64,000 nucleotides of DNA. It comes from Cognatiyoonia sediminum (GTDB lineage Bacteria; Pseudomonadota; Alphaproteobacteria; Rhodobacterales; Rhodobacteraceae). Every line of letters starts with the position of its first letter. Within the stretch, counting starts at the first letter, position 1. This document shows, piece by piece, positions 30,355 to 39,660 of the stretch. Position numbers and translations under genes: made by a program. The notes beneath the pieces are model-generated. The model ran no database searches. It was not told the DNA's origin and saw only the letters and a program-made list of their open reading frames with translations. The DNA lies in NCBI RefSeq assembly GCF_900129845.1, contig NZ_FQXB01000002.1:243501-307500 (forward strand), in the 5' to 3' direction.

Positions 30355-30825
30355 TTACTTATAGGTTATCGACAAAATTTCGTAAGACCGTGTCCCACCC
30401 GGTGTACGAACGTCAACACTGTCGCCTTCGTCTTTGCCAATCAATGCCCGCGCTAACGGTGACTTGATGTTGAGACGACCCGCATCAATGTCGGCCTCGT
30501 ATTCACCGACGATTTGGTAGGTCTTTTCTTCATCCGTGTCTTCGTCAGCCAATTCGACCGTTGCACCGAATTTGATACTTCCGGAGAGTTTAGATGGATT
30601 GATGACGTCAGCCAGCGAAATCGCGCCTTCAAGCTCTTTCACGCGTCCCTCGATGAAGGACTGCTTTTCTTTCGCTGAGTGATATTCTGCGTTTTCCGAA
30701 AGATCGCCATGCTCGCGTGCCTCAGCAATGGCTTTGATGATCGCCGGACGCTCGACAGTTTTCAGGTGCTTGAGCTCTTCATCCAGCTTGTCAAAGCCAG
30801 CTTGGGTCAGTGGGATCTTTTCCAT
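30355..30825 (-). CDS. greA: Transcription elongation factor GreA
   Basis: A 156-residue factor that restarts backtracked RNA polymerase by stimulating transcript cleavage. The N-terminal coiled coil carries the acidic tip in [20 protein letters not shown], and the C-terminal FKBP-like domain has [19 protein letters not shown] at 30825 follows an AAAGGTG ribosome site and gives the normal length; the frame is open to 30903. It is divergent from the ETF-QO gene. Confidence 0.96.
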   Translation of the reverse strand: MEKIPLTQAGFDKLDEELKHLKTVERPAIIKAIAEAREHGDLSENAEYHSAKEKQSFIEGRVKELEGAISLADVINPSKLSGSIKFGATVELADEDTDEEKTYQIVGEYEADIDAGRLNIKSPLARALIGKDEGDSVDVRTPGGTRSYEILSITYK

Positions 30826-31031
30826 CTTGAGCACCTTTCTAAACGGACAAATCAATAGATCGAGCGTACTTACCTTACTTTGCAGGCGCATTGTCAAGGT
30901 CAAGAGCGTAATGCTGTCGCAGTGCGCCGTTTTAACGTCGTGTCGCGATTGCCGCCTTGCAGCATGTGATGTAGTGCTGTGCGCAACATAATTGCCGGGC
31001 GGAATGCCCAGACGAAATAGAGGAAACTAGC

Positions 31032-32684
31032 ATGTCCGAGATTGAACGCGAAGAAATGGACTGTGATGTCGTGATCGTTGGTGCAGGTCCAGCCGGCCTG
31101 TCTGCTGCGATCCGTCTTAAGCAACTTGACGCCGACTTGAATGTCGTCGTTCTCGAAAAAGGCTCCGAAGTGGGTGCGCACATTCTGTCAGGTGCGGTTT
31201 TGGACCCTGCTGGGTTGACGCGGTTGATTCCAGATTGGAAAGAAAAAGGTGCGCCACTTAACGTGCCTGTCAAGGAAGACAACTTCTATATGCTGGGTGA
31301 GGCAGGTTCGCTTCGTTTGCCAAACTTCCTATTGCCGCCACTGATGAACAACCACGGAAATTACATCGTTTCCATGGGCAACGTGTGCCGCTGGATGGCT
31401 GAGCAAGCCGAAGAAATGGGCGTCGAAATCTTCCCCGGCATGGCCTGTTCTGAATTGGTGTTTGGCGACAATGGCGAAGTCAAAGGCGTGGTTGCTGGCG
31501 AATTTGGAAAGAACCCAGATGGCACTCCGGGCCCATCCTATGAACCGGGCATGATCCTGAACGGCAAATATGTGATGCTGTCGGAGGGTGTGCGCGGTTC
31601 GCTCTCCAAAGAAGTGATCGCGAAATACAATCTTGACGCAAAATGCGATGTACCAAAGTTCGGCATCGGCATGAAAGAGATTTGGGAAGTCGATCCGGAA
31701 AAGCACAATGAAGGCGAAGTTACACACACTTTGGGCTGGCCGATTGGGTTCAAGAATGGCGGTGGATCGTTCATCTATCATCTCGACAACAACCAAGTGT
31801 ACGTCGGCTACATCGTCGATCTGAACTACAAGAACCCGCACATCTTCCCTTACATGGAATTCCAGCGGTTGAAGCATCATCCAAAGATTGCCGAGCTTCT
31901 GAAGGGCGGTAAGCGCGTTGCCTATGGCGCGCGTGCTGTGACCAAAGGCGGGTTCCAGTCGATTCCTGAAGTTGCTTTCCCGGGTGGTGTGTTGTTGGGC
32001 TGTTCCGCTGGCCTCGTGAACTTGCCGCGTATCAAGGGCAACCACAATGCGATGCATTCGGGTATTGAGGCGGCGGAAGCAGCTCACGCTGCGATCCAAG
32101 AGGGTCGCGAAGGCGATACGTTGACGGCCTATGATGAAGCGCTGAAAACCGGCCCTGTTGGGAAAGACCTGAAAATCGTGCGCAACGTTGCCCCGCTTAA
32201 CGCCAAATACGGCCCTATCGGTGGTATGGCGCTTGGTGGCTTCGACATGTGGTTCCAGACGATCTTTAAAGGGTCGCTGTTTGGCACGCTTAAGCACGGC
32301 AAAACCGATGCTCAAAGCACCGAACCAGCGAGCAAGCACAAGCCAATCGACTATCCAAAACCGGATGGCACACTGTCATTCGATCGCCTGACAAATGTGT
32401 CCTTCAGCTTTACCAACCACGAGGAAAGCCAGCCTGCGCACCTCAAACTGACGGATGACAAAATCCCGGTAGACGTAAACCTTGCCAAATATGCTGGGCC
32501 ATCAGCGCGATATTGCCCTGCAGGCGTCTACGAATTTATTGAGGAAGAGGGCAAAGACACGCGGTTCCAGATTAACTTCCAGAACTGTGTGCATTGCAAA
32601 ACTTGTGACATCAAAGATCCAAGCCAAAATATCACTTGGACTGTCCCACAGGGCGGCGACGGGCCAAACTACCCGAATATGTGA
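31032..32684 (+). CDS. etfD: Electron transfer flavoprotein-ubiquinone oxidoreductase
   Basis: A 550-residue membrane-associated enzyme passing electrons from ETF (fatty-acid and amino-acid dehydrogenases) to ubiquinone. FAD fingerprint: [16 protein letters not shown] near residue 15. The C-terminal 4Fe-4S ligands are in RYCPAGVYEF and FQNCVHCKTCDIKDPSQN. The membrane/quinone region AGLVNLPRIKGNHNAMHSG is conserved. Length is typical. GAGGA ahead of the ATG supports the start. Confidence 0.95.
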   Translation: MSEIEREEMDCDVVIVGAGPAGLSAAIRLKQLDADLNVVVLEKGSEVGAHILSGAVLDPAGLTRLIPDWKEKGAPLNVPVKEDNFYMLGEAGSLRLPNFLLPPLMNNHGNYIVSMGNVCRWMAEQAEEMGVEIFPGMACSELVFGDNGEVKGVVAGEFGKNPDGTPGPSYEPGMILNGKYVMLSEGVRGSLSKEVIAKYNLDAKCDVPKFGIGMKEIWEVDPEKHNEGEVTHTLGWPIGFKNGGGSFIYHLDNNQVYVGYIVDLNYKNPHIFPYMEFQRLKHHPKIAELLKGGKRVAYGARAVTKGGFQSIPEVAFPGGVLLGCSAGLVNLPRIKGNHNAMHSGIEAAEAAHAAIQEGREGDTLTAYDEALKTGPVGKDLKIVRNVAPLNAKYGPIGGMALGGFDMWFQTIFKGSLFGTLKHGKTDAQSTEPASKHKPIDYPKPDGTLSFDRLTNVSFSFTNHEESQPAHLKLTDDKIPVDVNLAKYAGPSARYCPAGVYEFIEEEGKDTRFQINFQNCVHCKTCDIKDPSQNITWTVPQGGDGPNYPNM

Positions 32685-32802
32685 TCGGTTTGTGCCGGGT
32701 GTCGTCGCGACATCCCGCCACGACCCCGTATCTTTGGTTGCCAGAATCCTTTCGCACTCCTAACGTGGTTGCCTAAGCCACACGACGAAGGGACAGCTTG
32801 AC

Positions 32803-34497
32803 TTGGTAATCAGGTTTTTGAGAGCAGCAGCGCTGATTTCAGCGACAACATTTTCTGCGCCAGTCAGCGCAGAAATCGACCCTGGCTCCTACTTGGCGGC
32901 GCGCCATGCAGCGATGTCGAATGATTTCTTGGGGTCCGCGCGTTACTATACGAAAAGCCTTCTATCAGATCCCTTCAATCCCGAACTCCTCGAAAACGCA
33001 CTGACGGCCTATTTGGGCCTCGGTCAGCTTGACCGTGCAGAAGCGCTTTCAGTCCGTCTGCTTGATAGAGGCGAAAAAAGCCAGATCGCTACGATTGTGA
33101 GGCAGTCTGGTGCCGCTGGCACCGAAAATTGGGATAGTATCTTTTTCAACCTCGAAGCGGGCCAAACCATCAGCCCGTTGGTTGATATGTTGATCCAAGC
33201 TTGGGCGGAATTGGGTCGCGGCGACGTTACCGCTGCTATGGCAACATTTGACGGCGCTATTGAGAACCCTCAGACGAGGACCTTCGCTCTTTACCACAAG
33301 GCACTTGCGCTGGCCGCCGTTGGCGATTTCGAGGCTGCGGAAGAATTGTTTCGAACTGGGGACAACGGGCAAGCCTTTAGCGCACGGTCGGCGATTGCCC
33401 ATGCCCAAGTATTGAGCCAACTCGAACGCAATGAAGACGCCCTTATCATGTTGGGGCAGGTCTTTGGACAAACACGAAATCCGGGTGTTTTGGACCTGCG
33501 CGCGAAGTTGGAAAATGGCGAAACCGTTCCTTACAGCGTTGTCCAGACGGCGCAACAAGGGGTCGGTGAGGTCATGTTCATGGTATCGGAGTTGCTGTCA
33601 GGGGATACCCCAGATGGCTATACTTTGATGTATACGCGCGCGGCAGAACACTTGGACCCCGGCAATACTGCTGCCATTCTTTCCAGCGGTCGGTTGTTGG
33701 ACAATCTCGAACAGTATGACCTTGCGAGTGAGACTTACTCTCGCATTCCACAGGATGATCCAAGCTTTGTTGCCGCAGAGCTTGGGCGCGTCGACGTTTT
33801 GAGGCGTGCAGAGAGGCACGACGCCGCTGCAGAAGTTGCGTCGAACTTGGTACGGCTTCACCCAGACATTCCGGCGGTTCACGCGAAACTCGGTGACTCG
33901 TTCCGGCGACTAGAAAGGTATGAAGAGGCCGCCGACGCTTACTCCGATGCTTTGGACCTGTTTAGTGACGCGGACACAGCACGCTGGCTGGTCTACTACA
34001 CGCGTGCAATCACCAATCACGAACTTGATCGCTGGCCGGAAGCCGAAGCAGATTTTCGCGCGGCCCTGGATATCAACCCAGATCAGCCTCAGGTCCTGAA
34101 CTACCTTGGCTATTCCCTTGTTGAGCGTAAAGAAAAGCTTGATGAGGCGATGGGTATGATCGAAACCGCAGTCGCGGCGCAACCAAACAACGGGGCAATC
34201 GTTGACAGCTTGGGATGGGTCTTGTTCCAGCTCGGCCGGTACGAAGAAGCAGTAAGCTACATGGAACGCGCTGCATCACTGGAGGCAGTTGACCCGATCA
34301 TCACCGATCACCTTGGCGACGTATACTGGTCCGTTGGCCGCAAGATAGAAGCGGTCTTCCAATGGAATCGTGCCCTATCATTTGAGCCTGACGAAGAGCT
34401 TGCGGATCGTATTCGCCGGAAACTAGACGTCGGCCTTGATGCTGTTTTGGAAGCCGAAGGCGGCGAACCCATCAAGGTTGCTGATGACGATTCTTAA
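32803..34497 (+). CDS. Tetratricopeptide repeat protein, exported
   Basis: A 564-residue protein with a signal peptide (RFLRAAALISATTFSAPVSA-E) and many TPR units through the length; the clearest ones are at the C-terminal end (DFRAALDINPDQPQVLNYLG, AIVDSLGWVLFQLGRYEEAV). Probably periplasmic and protein-binding; partner unknown. TTG at 32803 is the apparent start after GAAGGGA. Its 3' end overlaps ispE by 14 bases, an arrangement that couples the two. Confidence 0.82.
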   Translation: MVIRFLRAAALISATTFSAPVSAEIDPGSYLAARHAAMSNDFLGSARYYTKSLLSDPFNPELLENALTAYLGLGQLDRAEALSVRLLDRGEKSQIATIVRQSGAAGTENWDSIFFNLEAGQTISPLVDMLIQAWAELGRGDVTAAMATFDGAIENPQTRTFALYHKALALAAVGDFEAAEELFRTGDNGQAFSARSAIAHAQVLSQLERNEDALIMLGQVFGQTRNPGVLDLRAKLENGETVPYSVVQTAQQGVGEVMFMVSELLSGDTPDGYTLMYTRAAEHLDPGNTAAILSSGRLLDNLEQYDLASETYSRIPQDDPSFVAAELGRVDVLRRAERHDAAAEVASNLVRLHPDIPAVHAKLGDSFRRLERYEEAADAYSDALDLFSDADTARWLVYYTRAITNHELDRWPEAEADFRAALDINPDQPQVLNYLGYSLVERKEKLDEAMGMIETAVAAQPNNGAIVDSLGWVLFQLGRYEEAVSYMERAASLEAVDPIITDHLGDVYWSVGRKIEAVFQWNRALSFEPDEELADRIRRKLDVGLDAVLEAEGGEPIKVADDDS

Positions 34498-35344
34498 AGG
34501 TCTCGCACCCGCGAAGATCAATTTGACGCTGCATGTGACGGGACAAAGAGAGGACGGGTATCACCTCCTCGACAGTTTGGTCGTTTTCGCCGATGTCGGA
34601 GATGAGATTGAGGTTGCTTCTGCGCCTAACCTTGATTTGACGATTTCGGGGCCTTTTACAGAAGGTGTTCCCACAGATTCCTCAAATATCGTTTTGAAGG
34701 CAGCCAATGCCCTCAGATATGCGCATGGCGTTGAGGATGGCGCAATCATCCGCCTAACCAAAAACCTTCCAAATGGCGCTGGTATTGGTGGTGGTTCATC
34801 GGATGCCGCCACCGTTCTATCGATGCTTGCGCAACTTTGGGACGTCCCCGAACTTGCCCCAACATCGCCAGCCGCAGTTGCTCTTGGCGCTGACGTTCCC
34901 GTTTGTATGCATGCCCCTACCCCCGTGCGCATGTCAGGTATCGGCGAATTTATCAGCGCTTTCCCACCTTTGCCAGAATGCGCGTTGGTTTTGGTGAACC
35001 CAATGGTTCTCGTGCCGACCGGCGGAATTTTCGACGCACTTTCGTCAAAGGATAACGAGCCGATGAGCTCGGTCCCTGACGGAACCAATGTCGACGAACT
35101 TGCAAGCTGGCTGAAGCATCAACGCAATGATTTGCTGCCACCAGCCCGACAGATGGCACCAGAGATCGACGCAGCCTTGAACGCTTTAGAAAACAATCCC
35201 CTAGTCCTAACCGCAGGTATGTCAGGATCGGGCGCTACCTGCTTTGGCTTGGTGCGTGACATCGGAGCAGCGCGCCAAGTGGCGAGAGCTATACAAGTCA
35301 GTCACATGAGTTGGTGGGTGGTGCCGACGCAGATACTTAAGTGA
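34484..35344 (+). CDS. ispE: 4-diphosphocytidyl-2-C-methyl-D-erythritol kinase
   Basis: A 286-residue GHMP kinase of the non-mevalonate isoprenoid pathway. N-terminal APAKINLTLHVTGQREDGYH and the ATP loop LPNGAGIGGGSSDAATVL are diagnostic; GMSGSGATCFGL is the third GHMP motif. ATG at 34484 lies inside the TPR gene. It converges with, and overlaps by eight bases, the polyprenyl synthase gene; both genes serve isoprenoid synthesis. Confidence 0.95.
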   Translation: MTILKGLAPAKINLTLHVTGQREDGYHLLDSLVVFADVGDEIEVASAPNLDLTISGPFTEGVPTDSSNIVLKAANALRYAHGVEDGAIIRLTKNLPNGAGIGGGSSDAATVLSMLAQLWDVPELAPTSPAAVALGADVPVCMHAPTPVRMSGIGEFISAFPPLPECALVLVNPMVLVPTGGIFDALSSKDNEPMSSVPDGTNVDELASWLKHQRNDLLPPARQMAPEIDAALNALENNPLVLTAGMSGSGATCFGLVRDIGAARQVARAIQVSHMSWWVVPTQILK

Positions 35345-36335
35345 TCCGCGCGACAACATAGTCCGCTAGGTCGCTGAGCATATCCTTGATCTCGTGATCA
35401 GGCAGCGATGTTAGTGCGTCTTTCGCTTTTGCGGCCCAAGACAGTGCAGTTTCCCGCGTTGTATCCAAGGCGCCGTGACGCTTCAGAATAGCAATCGCGG
35501 TTTCCAAATCGCCATCTTCTTGGCGACCTTTGGCGATTGTCCGTTCCCAAAACGCGCGTTCTTCGGCGTCTGCTTGAGTGACAGCGCGAATGATCGGCAT
35601 AGTCAGCTTTCGTTCGCGGAAGTCATCGCCGATATTCTTCCCGATGGCATCGGTTCCGCCAAAATCCAAAAGGTCATCAACAATTTGGAAGGCAATTCCG
35701 AGCGCGTCACCATAGTCAAAAAGCGCCTGAACTTTGTCTTCTGGCATCCCAGCAATAACGCCACCGACTTCTGTGGCGGCTGAAAACAGCGCTGCGGTCT
35801 TGCCACGGACAACCTTCAAATAGGTCTCTTCCGTGGTTTTCAGATCGCTTGCGGCTGTCAGCTGCAACACTTCACCTTCAGCGATCGTCGCAGCCGCATT
35901 CGCAAGAATGTCGAGAACGCGGATTGAGCCGGTTTCCACCATCAGCTGGAAGGACCGCGCGAAAAGGTAGTCACCTACCAAAACGCTAGAATTATTATCC
36001 CACAACAGGTTCGCCGTCGGGCGCCCGCGCCGCTGAGAACTCTCATCAACCACATCGTCATGGAGCAGCGTCGCGGTGTGAATGAACTCAACCGTTGCCG
36101 CCAGATGCACATGATAAGGGCCCTCGTAACCGCACATCCGCGCCGCCGCTAAGGTGAGCATTGGGCGCACGCGCTTGCCGCCTGCTTCGACCAAATGCGC
36201 TGTCACTTCAGGAATGCGCGGGGCATTTTCTGAAGCCATCCGTTCGCGGATCATCGCATTTACCGCCGCCATGTCTTCGGACAAGGCGTCTGCCAGCCTT
36301 TCATGCGGTTTTGTCGCTGCGTGGTCGAGGCTCAT
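35337..36335 (-). CDS. Polyprenyl (octaprenyl/decaprenyl) diphosphate synthase
   Basis: A 332-residue long-chain trans-prenyl synthase that makes the ubiquinone side chain. The first Asp-rich motif is LLHDDVVDESSQRRGRPT and the second is FQIVDDLLDFGGTD; EAGGKRVRPMLTL binds substrate. Chain length cannot be read with certainty; decaprenyl is usual in Rhodobacterales. ATG at 36335 gives the normal start (SLDHAATKPHERL). It is divergent from the DUF2007 gene with 55 bases between. Confidence 0.92.
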   Translation of the reverse strand: MSLDHAATKPHERLADALSEDMAAVNAMIRERMASENAPRIPEVTAHLVEAGGKRVRPMLTLAAARMCGYEGPYHVHLAATVEFIHTATLLHDDVVDESSQRRGRPTANLLWDNNSSVLVGDYLFARSFQLMVETGSIRVLDILANAAATIAEGEVLQLTAASDLKTTEETYLKVVRGKTAALFSAATEVGGVIAGMPEDKVQALFDYGDALGIAFQIVDDLLDFGGTDAIGKNIGDDFRERKLTMPIIRAVTQADAEERAFWERTIAKGRQEDGDLETAIAILKRHGALDTTRETALSWAAKAKDALTSLPDHEIKDMLSDLADYVVARIT

Positions 36336-36390
36336 GCACAGTTCCGTCAGATCAATGGACAAAGACCGGTCTAGGTCTTACGTCGGAGTT

Positions 36391-36609
36391 ATGAAAGAGC
36401 TTTTACGCACCAATGACCCTACTGTCATCGCTTTTGCGACGGCCCTTTTGGACGGCGAGGGTATAGCTTGCTTTGCCTTCGACGTAAACATGAGCGTGCT
36501 AGAAGGCAGCATCGGAATTATGCCGCGCCGGTTGATGGTCGCGGACCGCGATTTGTTTATGGCCGAAGCCATTATGCGAGATGCCGAGATCGACCTTGGC
36601 CGCGTTTGA
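36391..36609 (+). CDS. DUF2007 domain-containing protein
   Basis: A 72-residue protein, MKELLRTNDPTVIAFATALL followed by EGIACFAFDVNMSVLEGSIG and RRLMVADRDLFMAEAIM. This is the full DUF2007 fold (a small ferredoxin-like domain resembling a regulatory/interaction module); function is unknown. Its 3' end overlaps the methyltransferase gene by up to 29 bases, so the pair is likely co-translated. Confidence 0.85.
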   Translation: MKELLRTNDPTVIAFATALLDGEGIACFAFDVNMSVLEGSIGIMPRRLMVADRDLFMAEAIMRDAEIDLGRV

Positions 36610-37357
36610 GACAATCACCAAGGACGATTTTCTGGGGCGAAAAGTAAAGGTTCTCCAACCGAAGACTGGCTACCGCGCCGGGGTGGATGCGGTTCTGCTG
36701 GCGGCCTCTGTTGAAGCCAAATCTGGTCAAAGAGTTTTGGAACTGGGTCTGGGTGTGGGAACGGCAAGCCTTTGTTTGGACGCTCGGGTGAGTGGGCTTT
36801 CACTTACCGGTGTTGAGCTTCAGAAAAATTATGCCGAACTTGCCCGCGAAAATGCGGACACTAACAAAGCAGACCTCACAGTCATTCAAGCCGATCTAAC
36901 GGAGCTACCATCTGAACTGAGGCAGGTTCAATTCGCTCACGTCATAATGAACCCACCTTACTTTGATCGTGCGGAAGGTGCGTCTTCCGATGATCCAGGT
37001 CGGGATATTGCCGTGGGCGGGGCAACGGATCTCGCTGAGTGGATTTCTGTCGGGGCGAAACGCCTGTTGCCCAAAGGGTACCTAACCTTGATCCAACGGA
37101 TCGAGAGGCTTCCGGAAGTTCTAGGGGCGACCAACGTCAAGCTTGGATCTATTATCGTCCGCCCGATTGCCCCCCGCACCGGGCGTTCGCCAAACCTTTT
37201 TCTGATGCAAGCTCGTCATTCCGGACGGGCCCCTTTTCGAATGCTTCCACCCCTCGTCATGCACGAAGGGGACGCGCATGAAGGCGATTTTGAGAGTTAC
37301 AGATCCGACGTGAAGGCGATTTTGCGCGATGGCGCGCATTTGGGCTGGGACGCTTAA
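36581..37357 (+). CDS. TrmN6-like tRNA1(Val) (adenine(37)-N6)-methyltransferase
   Basis: A 258-residue class I SAM methyltransferase. The N-terminus (QPKTGYRAGVDAVLLAASV) is typical of TrmN6/YfiC; the SAM site is VLELGLGVGTASLCL; and the catalytic N6-adenine motif is NPPYFD. By family it methylates A37 of tRNA1(Val), though alphaproteobacterial members are little tested. ATG at 36581 is inside the DUF2007 gene; a TTG at 36596 is an alternative start. Confidence 0.87.
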   Translation: MPRSTLAAFETITKDDFLGRKVKVLQPKTGYRAGVDAVLLAASVEAKSGQRVLELGLGVGTASLCLDARVSGLSLTGVELQKNYAELARENADTNKADLTVIQADLTELPSELRQVQFAHVIMNPPYFDRAEGASSDDPGRDIAVGGATDLAEWISVGAKRLLPKGYLTLIQRIERLPEVLGATNVKLGSIIVRPIAPRTGRSPNLFLMQARHSGRAPFRMLPPLVMHEGDAHEGDFESYRSDVKAILRDGAHLGWDA

Positions 37358-37473
37358 CCCATTCGCAAGAAATTGCCGATTAACTCGGTTTCAAAGCCAT
37401 CGCTGCTCTGCGGCGTGACATAGGACGCAACTTGTGGTGGACTGTAAACATAACCGAACATTGGAGGACGACT

Positions 37474-37641
37474 ATGAGCTTAAGTTCACACCTGCAGGAA
37501 CTGAAGAAAAAGCACGCACACCTATCAACATCGGTTGAAACGCTTCAACGCAGTCCAGCAAGTGACGATCTTGAAATCGCACGTCTGAAAAAAGAAAAAC
37601 TCATGCTGAAAGAGGAAATCTCGCGGCTCAGCGCGACCTAG
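37474..37641 (+). CDS. DUF465 (YdcH-like) domain protein
   Basis: A 55-residue, highly charged, wholly helical protein (SLSSHLQELKKKHAHLSTSV, then EIARLKKEKLMLKEEISRL). This is the DUF465/YdcH family, found widely in proteobacteria; function unknown. A perfect GGAGGA precedes the ATG at 37474. The stop overlaps the convergent LysR stop by four bases. Confidence 0.87.
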   Translation: MSLSSHLQELKKKHAHLSTSVETLQRSPASDDLEIARLKKEKLMLKEEISRLSAT

Positions 37642-38576
37642 TCAGGCAACACGTCGCGCGATCTGACAAGGACTCGGCCTTCTTCGAATTTGGTAGACGC
37701 CGATATTTCTTTTTTCACCCAAGCTTCAAAGGCTTGCACCTGAGGGCGCGTTTCTGAGCCCTCGGGACAAATGAACCTAAACTGCGCATCAGCGACAAGG
37801 CCGGTTTTGAAAGGTGCGACCAAGCGCCCGGTTTCGAGTGCTCTGGTCGCTAGAGATACACGCCCCAAGACCACACCCGCCCCCGACATCGCAGCATCGA
37901 GCGCATGGTCGGCTTGTGAAAATCGAGGGCCGTGACTGGTATCGAGGTCTATTTGAGCGGCCCGACACCAAGCAGACCAATCGCATGGCGTCTTAAAGAA
38001 ACCAATCGAATCGTCGTGAACGAATGTCGCACCGGTGAGGTCTAACCCAAATTTTTCAGCCATCTCAGGCGTCATCATCGGCGTCATCCACTCCTTGATG
38101 AGAGGATTGGAATAAACCTTTTTGTCATGCCCAAGGCCGAAACGGATCGCGACATCGACCTCATCATGGTCAAAATCGATGATCCGCAAGCTAGCAGAAA
38201 AACGAAGTTCGATCTCTGGATGCGCTTGGGCGAAATCAAACATCCGTGGAGCCAACCATTTCGCAGTGAATGCCGGCCCCGCTGTGACGGTCAAGACACC
38301 GTTGTCAGATAATCGCGCAGCGTTTCTCCATGCGGACAGAAGAATGGAGAACCCATCCGTAGCACCGGGCGCCAGTGCTCGGCCTGCTTCGGTTAAAGTC
38401 ACGGCTCTGTTCAAACGATGGAAAAGTGGCTGACCCAGCTCTGTCTCCAAAGATTTAATCTGAAACGAAAGTGCAGCTGGGGTCACAAAAAGCTCCTCCG
38501 CAGCCTTGGCGAACGACATGTGGCGTGCTGCAGCTTCGAAGGCGCGCAGCGCAGTAAGAGAAGGTAAGCGTTCCAT
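37638..38576 (-). CDS. LysR family regulator, GcvA-like
   Basis: A 312-residue LysR regulator of the GcvA-like branch: PSLTALRAFEAAARHMSFAK and AAEELFVTPAALSFQIKSLE form the HTH, with a periplasmic-binding-type effector domain after it. Effector unknown. It is divergent from a 35-residue ORF, and a palindrome lies only four bases upstream of its start codon (see 38580-38595), so autoregulation is likely. Several alphaproteobacterial GcvA-like regulators (such as VtlR of Brucella) control tiny proteins of this kind, which makes the neighbour a candidate target. Confidence 0.9.
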   Translation of the reverse strand: MERLPSLTALRAFEAAARHMSFAKAAEELFVTPAALSFQIKSLETELGQPLFHRLNRAVTLTEAGRALAPGATDGFSILLSAWRNAARLSDNGVLTVTAGPAFTAKWLAPRMFDFAQAHPEIELRFSASLRIIDFDHDEVDVAIRFGLGHDKKVYSNPLIKEWMTPMMTPEMAEKFGLDLTGATFVHDDSIGFFKTPCDWSAWCRAAQIDLDTSHGPRFSQADHALDAAMSGAGVVLGRVSLATRALETGRLVAPFKTGLVADAQFRFICPEGSETRPQVQAFEAWVKKEISASTKFEEGRVLVRSRDVLPD

Positions 38577-38579
38577 GCT

Positions 38580-38595
38580 AAGTTAAATATAACTT
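38580..38595. promoter_or_regulatory. Perfect palindrome, probable LysR operator
   Basis: AAGTTA-AATA-TAACTT is a perfect inverted repeat whose near edge is four bases upstream of the LysR ATG, in the region shared with the divergent 35-residue ORF. LysR proteins bind interrupted palindromes of T-N11-A type; this one has T...A ends inside the arms. The position would let the protein block its own transcription and act on the divergent gene. Confidence 0.5.
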
Positions 38596-38683
38596 AACTG
38601 AAGCATTGAAAAGTCTCGTTTGTCACAGAGCGCAGCAAAACCCATATTCAGATCAAAGATGAAACACTGAATAGGAGCTTCCC

Positions 38684-38791
38684 ATGTTGGAATTCGCTAC
38701 ATCCTGCCAGACCCGCCAAGCCATTGAGAACGCTCACAAAGAGCGTGGGAAAATCCTAGGCGAAGTTTGGCGCTGGGTGACAGGACGATAA
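38684..38791 (+). CDS. Small protein of 35 residues divergent from LysR
   Basis: ATG to TAA, 36 codons, preceded by a strong AGGAG at 38673-38677 with six-base spacing. The product is basic and helical: a start MLEFATSCQTRQAIENAHKE, then GKILGEVWRWVTGR. The AHxERGxxLxxxxRWxTGR end resembles small arginine-rich proteins seen next to regulators in Rhodobacterales and is loosely like DUF1127 proteins, though I cannot assign a family. A strong hairpin follows. Ribosome site, terminator and divergent regulator together argue for a real gene. Confidence 0.6.
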   Translation: MLEFATSCQTRQAIENAHKERGKILGEVWRWVTGR

Positions 38792-38832
38792 AACTCTTCG
38801 CTACGGTGCCAGTTTTGGGGACCGAACGTAGA

Positions 38833-38861
38833 AAGGGCCGCGTCTGATCAACGCGGCCCTT
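38833..38861. terminator. Bidirectional hairpin terminator between the 35-residue ORF and phaB
   Basis: An 11-base-pair perfect stem, AAGGGCCGCGT / ACGCGGCCCTT, with a seven-base loop. It lies between the plus-strand small gene (ends 38791) and the minus-strand phaB (ends 38884). The T-runs on either side are short, so termination strength is uncertain. Confidence 0.6.
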
Positions 38862-38883
38862 ACATTTTGGAAAGTAGATTTTC

Positions 38884-39609
38884 TTATGCGAGATACTGGC
38901 CGCCGTTTACGGACATGGTGGAACCAGTCACAAAACCTGCTTCGTCAGAGGCCAAGAAGACAACAGCGCGCGCGATCTCGGATGCTTCGCCCAAACGGCC
39001 AACAGGGATCTGAGGCAAGATAACTTCGTTCATCACTTTCTCTGGGATCGTGCTCATCATCTCTGTGTTGATGTAGCCCGGTGCGATGACGTTCACTGTG
39101 ATGCCAGCACGTGCACCTTCTTGAGCCAATGCCTTGGTGAAGCCGATGTCGCCTGCTTTTGCAGCCGCATAGTTGGCTTGAGCGAACTGACCTTTTTGAC
39201 CATTGATCGAGCTGATGTTGATCACGCGACCGAACTTACGCTCACGCATGCCTGGCCAAAGTGGGTGTGTCATGTTGAAGACGCCGGACAGGTTTGTGTC
39301 CATCACTTCTTTCCACTGCTGAGGTGTCATTTTGTGGAAAGGCGCATCGCGAGTGATGCCCGCGTTGTTAACGAGGATTTCGACTGGGCCGAGATCAGCT
39401 TCGACCTGAGCGATGCCTTCAGCACATGCTTCGTAGTTACCAACATCCCATTTGTAGGTTTTGATGCCAGTTTCAGCGGTAAAGGCCGCGGCTTTTTCAT
39501 CGTTGCCTGCGTAAGTCGCTGCGACGGTGTAGCCTGCCTCTTTCAAAGCTGTCGAAATCGCCGCGCCGATACCGCGCGAGCCGCCGGTGACAAGTGCAAC
39601 ACGGGACAT
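38884..39609 (-). CDS. phaB: Acetoacetyl-CoA reductase
   Basis: A 241-residue short-chain dehydrogenase reducing acetoacetyl-CoA with NADPH to (R)-3-hydroxybutyryl-CoA for polyhydroxybutyrate. NADP site: LVTGGSRGIGAAISTAL; catalytic Ser and Tyr-x3-Lys in NISSINGQKGQFAQANYAAAK (in two parts: NISSINGQ and YAAAK). The NGGQYLA C-terminus is typical of PhaB. A clear AGGAG precedes the ATG at 39609. It follows phaA by 117 bases containing a strong hairpin. Confidence 0.93.
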   Translation of the reverse strand: MSRVALVTGGSRGIGAAISTALKEAGYTVAATYAGNDEKAAAFTAETGIKTYKWDVGNYEACAEGIAQVEADLGPVEILVNNAGITRDAPFHKMTPQQWKEVMDTNLSGVFNMTHPLWPGMRERKFGRVINISSINGQKGQFAQANYAAAKAGDIGFTKALAQEGARAGITVNVIAPGYINTEMMSTIPEKVMNEVILPQIPVGRLGEASEIARAVVFLASDEAGFVTGSTMSVNGGQYLA

Positions 39610-39660
39610 TGGGTTCTCCTTTAGGAAAATTGAGTTTGAAATCTTATTAGGATCAGAATC

